Assembly (NCBI GenBank): GCA_003647375.1
Contig: QMMS01000007.1
Location: 1 to 37,078 of the forward strand
Source of the DNA: Deltaproteobacteria bacterium
GTDB lineage: Bacteria > Desulfobacterota > Desulfobacteria > Desulfobacterales > B30-G6
Length of the DNA stretch: 37,078 bases
Direction of reading: 5' to 3'
Under the pieces are notes generated by a model that was given only the letters and a program-made list of their open reading frames with translations, made no database searches and was not told where the DNA came from. A program made the position numbers and the translations under genes. Of the stretch, positions 32,799 through 37,078 are shown one piece after another. The first letter of the stretch is position 1. Each line of letters opens with the position of its first letter.

Positions 32799-33503
32799 AT
32801 GAAACACATTTTGGGCTGGGCGATTTTTTTCGTATTGATCCCTTTTTCGGTATTCGGCCAGAGCATTGACGCTCCAGGGACTCCTTCCCTTTATGTACCC
32901 GAGCCTTTATTTCAGTTTGGGTCGGTGGTGAGTGGGCAGAAAGTCACGCACGACTACATTGTGCTCAACAAAGGAACTGCTGAGCTCAAAATTACCAGCG
33001 TCAAAACCGGCTGAGGTTGCACGGCGACCTCTTTTACGAGGCAAATCCCTCCCGGTGGAGAGGGAAAAGTCACATTGAAACTGGGAACCGGCAGTTACGG
33101 CGGAAAAGATGTAAAAAAAACCGCCATCATTCATACCAACGATCCGGAAAACCCAAAATTTACGCTGACCATCTCCGGCCAGGTGGAAAAACTTTTTGAT
33201 CTGAAACCAAAATATGTCCGTCTGACCGGGTATTCAGGGGCGCAGATCTTCTTACCGGTAACGATCGTACCCGCAGCCAAGTACCCTTTCAAGATTATCG
33301 ATGTGACCTCAAGGGACGGCACATTCGTCAAACATACGCTTACAGAGAGAAAACCCAGCGAGGGAAGCGGTTACACCCTTCTCATTGAAAATCTGAAAAC
33401 GGATAAAGGCCGCTACATGGATCTTCTCACCCTGACAACGGACAGCCAAATCCAGTCTAAGATCATCATTCGGGTATACGGAAATATTATGGAGCCCAAA
33501 TAA
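32799..33503 (+). CDS. DUF1573 protein, probable selenoprotein with in-frame UGA
   Basis: Exported protein of 234 residues if the TGA at 33012-33014 is read as selenocysteine (residue 72). Residues 1-18 form a signal peptide ending VFG. The following fold is a typical DUF1573 Ig-like domain: FQFGSVVSGQKVTHDYIVLN, AELKITSVKTG, then [TGA]GCTATSF, IPPGGEGKVTLKL, ending IHTNDPENPKFTLTISGQV. DUF1573 proteins have CGCT at that site, so the UGA replaces the first Cys. The frame continues cleanly for 162 codons after it. Candidate hairpins follow the UGA. A GGGAG site 8 nt before ATG 32799 sets the start. A nonsense mutation or sequencing error is the alternative. Confidence 0.75.
33013..33064 (+). 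promoter_or_regulatory. Candidate SECIS-like hairpins after the UGA
   Basis: GAGGTTG (33013-33019) pairs with CGACCTC (33025-33031) around CACGG. Further on, CCCTC (33047-33051) pairs with GAGGG (33060-33064) around CCGGTGGA, which contains a GGU; its loop starts 37 nt after the UGA. Bacterial SECIS elements lie in this range, but I cannot score either one. Confidence 0.35.
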
Positions 33504-33520
33504 AATCGTGGAACGATTTT
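33502..33520. repeat. AAAATCGT…ACGATTTT palindrome, copy 3
   Basis: AAAATCGTGGAACGATTTT begins within the TAA stop of the DUF1573 gene (TAA at 33501-33503) and lies just ahead of the next gene. The CGCGACCTTGTCGCG part of the other two copies is absent. Confidence 0.7.
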
Positions 33521-33536
33521 ATTAGCAGGAGTGTGA

Positions 33537-34154
33537 ATGTCGACCTACAAAGTAATCGCTTTTGACTGCGACGGTGTGCTTTTTGACACCGCAGAATCCA
33601 ACCGGACCTACTACAATGCCATCCGCAATCAGTTGGGCATGCCGGACATGACGGAGGAGCAGTTTTGCTTTGCTCACATGCATACCGTACAGGAATCGCT
33701 GGCTTACTTGTTCAAAGACCCCCAGGCACTCCAAAAAGCTGAGGCCGTCAAAAAACAGATGAGTTATGCGCCGTTTGTAACAGCTATGAAAATGGAACCG
33801 GCCTTGATCCCGCTTCTAAAAAAATTACGCCCCACCTACAAAACAGCCATTGCCACCAATCGCTCAGATTCCATGCCCACACTTCTCAGAGAACATGACA
33901 TTACCCCGTATTTTGACCTTATCGTATCCGCCAATGACGTTCCCCGGCCAAAACCATATCCGGACCAACTCCTGCGGCTTCTCGATTATTTTAAAGCCTC
34001 ACCCCATGAGGTGCTCTATGTGGGCGACTCCAAAGTTGATGAAACCGCTGCAAAGGCCGCCCAGGTCCCCCTGGTCGCATATGACAACAAATCCCTGTCC
34101 GCTGAATATCACATCCGCTCCCTCAAGGAGATCGAAGACATCCTTGGAATCTAA
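33537..34154 (+). CDS. HAD-family phosphatase, phosphoglycolate-phosphatase-like
   Basis: A 205-residue haloacid-dehalogenase-type phosphatase. Motif I is AFDCDGVLFDT (Asp10, Asp12), motif II TAIATNRSDSM, motif III is the Lys of RPKPYPDQL, and motif IV YVGDSKVDETAAKAA. A four-helix cap lies between motifs I and II (about residues 20-85). The substrate is unknown. AGCAGGAG 6 nt before the ATG supports the start. The stop TAA lies in the left arm of a hairpin, and the gene is 33 nt downstream of the DUF1573 gene, so the two may be cotranscribed. Confidence 0.85.
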   Translation: MSTYKVIAFDCDGVLFDTAESNRTYYNAIRNQLGMPDMTEEQFCFAHMHTVQESLAYLFKDPQALQKAEAVKKQMSYAPFVTAMKMEPALIPLLKKLRPTYKTAIATNRSDSMPTLLREHDITPYFDLIVSANDVPRPKPYPDQLLRLLDYFKASPHEVLYVGDSKVDETAAKAAQVPLVAYDNKSLSAEYHIRSLKEIEDILGI

Positions 34155-34190
34155 CAAATTAGCATCGCGTAGTGATGTTAATTTGTTAGA
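34150..34190. terminator. Hairpin containing both convergent stop codons
   Basis: TCTAACAAATTAGCATC (34150-34166) pairs with GATGTTAATTTGTTAGA (34174-34190), with one mismatch. The HAD gene's TAA (34152-34154) is in the left arm and the acyltransferase's stop (34186-34188, minus strand) is in the right arm. There is no U-run, so termination is unproven. Confidence 0.6.
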
Positions 34191-35595
34191 GCCAATGTTT
34201 TATGGCATTGGCATAATAGGATAACAGATTGGCTTCTTCGGATGAGGCTTTGAACTGATCACCGGTCGCTTTGATCATGCGTCGCAACAACATCAAATCG
34301 ACTGCATCTGCGATGGCGTGAACCCTGGTACTCCGAGGGGATTCAAAAATGGGGGCGCCTTTGTCCTTTAGCCGGTTTATGAGCTGGAAACTCCGTTCCT
34401 CTACCTCAAGGATGTCCATCTCGATATCCATATTTTCCAGAAAAACGGTCGATAACAGGGATATGGGAAGGATCGGAATGACATCGGCAACAGTCTGCAT
34501 GAGTTGGCGACACAGTTTTTCGACTTCAGGAAACCGCCGGGTGCGATCCAGCTTCTTGAAATCGACATTCTGGTCCCTGCAGTACGCCTTGACCGACAGG
34601 GGTGTCCCAAAATTGACGCATGCATACCCATACCGCCGCCAGCGGCTGAGAATCATGAGGACCAGGCTGCGAAGAATAAAGGTCCCTGTTGTTCGACAAA
34701 CGAACCACCAGCTTCTTTTTACAGTTCCCGGCTTCAGTGCACGCAGAAGACTCCGGTCTTCAATGGTTCTGTCGTAATTGATTCCGACCGGGATAAAAAC
34801 AATATCCCGGTCCATAGACGGATCAAATTGACGCAGCATATAATCTACCAGGCCGAGCTTGGGATTCTGGAGAGACCCGTCCCGGCTCAGGCCACCCTCC
34901 AGAAAAACAGCCTGGCATACCCCTTCAAAGGTTGCCATGTGAATATACCGCTCCAAAACGCAACGGTACAAGGGGTTCCCCGAATTCCGGCGGACAAAAA
35001 ACGCACCCATGGCCCGGATCAGCATCTGCAGGGGCCAAATCTTGGCCCATTCGCCTACGGCGTAAGATAGTGTGGTCCGCTCGGCAGCCAGGAAGGCCAC
35101 CAAAACATAGTCCATGTTGGAACGGTGATTCATGACGAATACCACCGTAGAATCCGGATCGATGGTCGCATAGTGATGCTCTTTGACCAGTCCGACTCTT
35201 ACCCGATACAACATCCTGGCAATCTTTTTGGCAACCCAGTAACCGATTCGAAAATAGAGATACGCATTAAATGACGGGACGATCTCGCGGGCATACGTCA
35301 TGGCCTTGTTCTGTACGATCTCCATGGGCATATCGTGGTCTTTAGCAAAATCCTTGATGGCCTCCAGTACGCTTGGGTCATAGGCAAGACGATCGATAAG
35401 AACTTGTCTCTTGGTGAGTTGAAAGGGACGGATTTCAATGTCAAGACGGGTGCCGATTTCATCGATGACTCGATTGATGCGGCGGCGCAGGAACCAACGC
35501 GTGCTGGGAATCAGAATCCGGTCAAGAATCGCGATGGTAGCAATCAACACCAGTAGCAGAAATACCCAGAACGATATGGTGATCTGACCAAACAT
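34186..35595 (-). CDS. PlsB-like glycerol-phosphate acyltransferase-family protein
   Basis: Membrane-bound acyltransferase of 469 residues. A hydrophobic N-terminus (ISFWVFLLLVLIATIAIL) is followed by a helical lead-in and the acyltransferase core. The HX4D catalytic motif is NHRSNMDYVLV (His157, Asp162), followed by GAFFVRRNSGNPLYR and FLEGGLSRDG (231-240), the acceptor-phosphate motif normally written EGxRSRxG; here Leu replaces Arg. The motifs resemble the glycerol-3-phosphate acyltransferase (PlsB) branch, although the protein is about half as long. It may function in phospholipid synthesis. It faces the HAD gene. Confidence 0.78.
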   Translation of the reverse strand: MFGQITISFWVFLLLVLIATIAILDRILIPSTRWFLRRRINRVIDEIGTRLDIEIRPFQLTKRQVLIDRLAYDPSVLEAIKDFAKDHDMPMEIVQNKAMTYAREIVPSFNAYLYFRIGYWVAKKIARMLYRVRVGLVKEHHYATIDPDSTVVFVMNHRSNMDYVLVAFLAAERTTLSYAVGEWAKIWPLQMLIRAMGAFFVRRNSGNPLYRCVLERYIHMATFEGVCQAVFLEGGLSRDGSLQNPKLGLVDYMLRQFDPSMDRDIVFIPVGINYDRTIEDRSLLRALKPGTVKRSWWFVCRTTGTFILRSLVLMILSRWRRYGYACVNFGTPLSVKAYCRDQNVDFKKLDRTRRFPEVEKLCRQLMQTVADVIPILPISLLSTVFLENMDIEMDILEVEERSFQLINRLKDKGAPIFESPRSTRVHAIADAVDLMLLRRMIKATGDQFKASSEEANLLSYYANAIKHWL

Positions 35596-35615
35596 AGTGA
35601 CCTCGTACTCTAAAC

Positions 35616-35690
35616 GGTATGTAGTAAGTAGCAGGTAGTAAGCAGTAAGCTGTAGGTGGCTTAGGGCTTAATGCTTATCGCTTATCAGTC
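35616..35690. repeat. Word repeat, GTAGTAAG / TAAGC type
   Basis: Words GTAGTAAGTAGCAGGTAGTA, TAAGCAGTAAGC and CTTAATGCTTATCGCTTATC face each other in a loose hairpin. It is the third AAGC-word locus in the window. Confidence 0.6.
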
Positions 35691-35724
35691 AACCACCTTC
35701 GGCGAAAGCCAAAGGCTTGGGGGT

Positions 35725-35858
35725 CAAGGGTCCAAGTGGCAGGTTCTCATCTCCCTGCTCCGGGCACATGGAACAATATACTACTTGCAGATAGCCAACA
35801 CCGGGCGGCTGTATCACTCGAATCCTTGAACCCTGGACCCCTGGAATCCTTTAGCCGC
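35725..35858. repeat. Word repeat, GGTCAAGGGTCC / CCTTGAACCCTGG type
   Basis: The left arm GGGGTCAAGGGTCCAAG (about 35728-35745) is loosely complementary to TTGAACCCTGGACCCCTGG (about 35826-35844). The 19-mer at 35832-35850 matches 32263-32281 in reverse. The rest of 35690-35928 has no gene. Confidence 0.6.
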
Positions 35859-35928
35859 ACATTGTTAAACTAAAGTTTTCGCCTAAAGGCGAGGGGTTTT
35901 CTCCCATTCCCCAAATGGGACATTAAAA

Positions 35929-36156
35929 TTACTGATTCCCGAATCCGTTCCAGTCTCCACAGTCAGGACACTGCCAGGTAATGTGGTTGCAAGACATGCC
36001 CCAGACATTCTCGTACATGCATGCCTGGCAAATGGCAAATCCACACCGGCAGGTCCAATTGAATGGGGTAATGGCATGACAGCATGCACAGGGGATATCC
36101 TTTCTGCGGCGGGACCGCAACTTTCTAACACGACGATGTTTTGCAGAATCTGGCAT
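35929..36156 (-). CDS. Small Cys-rich zinc-ribbon-like protein
   Basis: A 75-residue protein with ten Cys in pairs: IPCACCHAITPF, WTCRCGFAICQACM, MSCNH and WQCPDCGDWN, after a very basic N-terminus (KHRRVRKLRSRRRK). The pairs suggest two zinc sites and possible nucleic-acid or protein contact. No family name can be given. The start (ATG 36156; TTG 36162 alternative) lies inside the 3' end of the CoA-binding remnant in another frame. Confidence 0.55.
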   Translation of the reverse strand: MPDSAKHRRVRKLRSRRRKDIPCACCHAITPFNWTCRCGFAICQACMYENVWGMSCNHITWQCPDCGDWNGFGNQ

Positions 36157-36304
36157 GCTCAATCTTGATACATTTGTCCATGGTCACATCGATATCGGCA
36201 TCTGCCAGCATGTCTGCTGCTTCTTGTTTGACGATACCGATCTGCATCCAGAATATATTTGGCTGCAGCCTGATAGCCTTCAGCGTGCTTGCCTTTTTCC
36301 CCAT
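36125..36304 (-). pseudogene. 3' remnant of a CoA-binding (YccU-like) protein gene
   Basis: The minus-strand frame from 36304 to TAG at 36125 reads MGKKASTLKAIRLQPNIFWM, QIGIVKQEAADMLADADIDV and TMDKCIKIEHARFCKTSSC. The WMQIGIV...EAA, V.MDKCIKIEH pattern is the C-terminal half of the small CoA-binding domain family (YccU/COG1832). About 70-80 N-terminal residues are missing. Upstream DNA goes straight into the GTTGGGTT repeat patch. The downstream Cys-rich gene overlaps its end by 32 nt. Confidence 0.7.
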
Positions 36305-36321
36305 ACATGCTATATAAAACT

Positions 36322-36478
36322 AAGGGTTCAAGGGATTGAGGTTGATTGGGTTTGTTGGGTTCATTGTGTTTATCGAGTTGTCCTCGGTAAACGGTATCAT
36401 GCCCTCAACTCACTCCTGTTTCATTAACCCAATGAACCCAACAAACCCAATCAACATAATTATCCTCGAACCCTTTTA
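36322..36478. repeat. Long word-built inverted repeat, GTTGGGTT type
   Basis: The left arm (about 36322-36370) contains TTGATTGGGTTTGTTGGGTT and the right arm (about 36422-36478) AACCCAACAAACCCAATCAA, exact complements over 20 bp with further loose pairing (GGGTTCAAGG against CTCGAACCC). It adjoins the truncated CoA-binding gene. Confidence 0.75.
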
Positions 36479-36499
36479 GTGTATTGTAGGAGACATAAC

Positions 36500-37078
36500 A
36501 TGTCAACCGATACCGATGCCGGCATTACGCGAGACCAGGCCATGGCGCTTCTTGAAACATATCTTCAGAATCCCAGACTCATTTCTCATTGCGTCGCAAC
36601 CGAAGCCATCATGCGTTCTCTGGCCAGAAAATATGATGAGGATGAAACCGTCTGGGGTCTATCCGGGTTGCTTCACGATCTGGATTACCAGCTCACCGGC
36701 GAGGACCCCGCCACCCACGGTATTGAGACGGAGAAAATCCTTTCAGAGAAAAATGTATTGCCAACAATCCTGGACGTCATCAAAAAACACAATGCTGAAG
36801 GCCTGGGGCTTGAGCGGACAACCCGGTTCGAGTATGCCCTGACATCCGCGGAAACCATCACCGGCTTGATCGTAGCCACTGCCCTGGTCTACCCGGACAA
36901 GAAAATTGCCAGTGTCAAACCCAAATCAATTACCAAGCGGATGAAAACGAAACATTTTGCCCGGGCAGTGAGCCGTGAGAGAATTATGGAATGTGAAAAA
37001 ATGGGTATGCCTCTCAACGATTTCGTTGTTCTCAGTCTGGAAGCCATGAAGGGAATTGCGGGTGAGTTGGGGTTGTAG
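36500..37078 (+). CDS. HD-domain (metal-dependent phosphohydrolase-like) protein
   Basis: A 192-residue HD-domain protein. The N-terminal helix contains the first His (LISHCVATEAIMRSLARKY), followed by the metal-binding pair in GLLHDLDYQLTG, then a possible third ligand at VIKKHNAEG and the conserved ALTSAETITGLI, in which Asp of the usual xD is replaced by Glu. The HD-family fingerprint is clear; a phosphohydrolase role on nucleotides or RNA is inferred. TAGGAGA about 7 nt before ATG 36500 fixes the start; a longer frame to 36479 is not needed. The stop is the last codon of the window. Confidence 0.82.
   Translation: MSTDTDAGITRDQAMALLETYLQNPRLISHCVATEAIMRSLARKYDEDETVWGLSGLLHDLDYQLTGEDPATHGIETEKILSEKNVLPTILDVIKKHNAEGLGLERTTRFEYALTSAETITGLIVATALVYPDKKIASVKPKSITKRMKTKHFARAVSRERIMECEKMGMPLNDFVVLSLEAMKGIAGELGL

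Overview
The window looks like chromosomal DNA of an anaerobic, probably sulfate-reducing, Desulfobacterota bacterium (Desulfobacterales-like). This is inferred from gene content and style: a probable selenocysteine codon in a DUF1573 protein, an ECF-type nickel/cobalt transporter, an XdhC protein beside a HAD–AIR-synthase fusion, long-form nitronate monooxygenase, moderate G+C, and gene-sparse junctions filled with palindromic repeats. No rRNA, tRNA, CRISPR array, intact transposase or phage gene was seen.

Layout. 1-6000: minus-strand metabolic genes (LysE exporter, secreted amidohydrolase, crotonase, flavin reductase-like protein, nitronate monooxygenase). 6000-8600: a degenerate histidine-kinase-like protein and a radical SAM protein. 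8600-10700: an AT-richer patch with an FTR1 iron permease and a CsoR/RcnR-type metal sensor behind a candidate operator. 10850-12340: a YjbQ remnant and a gate-domain membrane protein, bracketed by a 23-bp near-perfect direct repeat. 12389-15862: a 1157-residue DUF748 (AsmA-like) protein. 16139-19486: an internally deleted Tag glycosylase, then a CbiM/NikM-(CbiL-like)-CbiQ-CbiO transporter operon whose start lies just behind an intrinsic terminator. 19605-22540: XdhC and the HAD–AIRS fusion. 22649-27000: a cation/Ca2+ antiporter, a large protein ending in a divergent class III nucleotide-cyclase domain, and an unknown protein. 27145-32250: citrate synthase, upp, a small secreted protein and priA. 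32799-37078: the DUF1573 selenoprotein candidate, a HAD phosphatase, a PlsB-like acyltransferase, a small Cys-rich protein overlapping a truncated CoA-binding protein, and an HD-domain protein.

The most notable signals are (i) an in-frame UGA exactly where DUF1573 proteins carry the first Cys of their CGCT motif, (ii) a cyclase-like protein that keeps both metal Asp and the transition-state Asn/Arg behind about 490 unrecognised residues, (iii) several kinds of intergenic palindromic DNA: inverted repeats built from degenerate short words (eleven loci), a 67/112-bp hairpin family, and an AAAATCGT-centred palindrome that twice contains the stop codon of the adjacent gene, and (iv) several genes (tag, yjbQ, a YccU-like CoA-binding gene) caught as clean deletions.

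All functional calls come from reading the translations by eye; no similarity search was possible.
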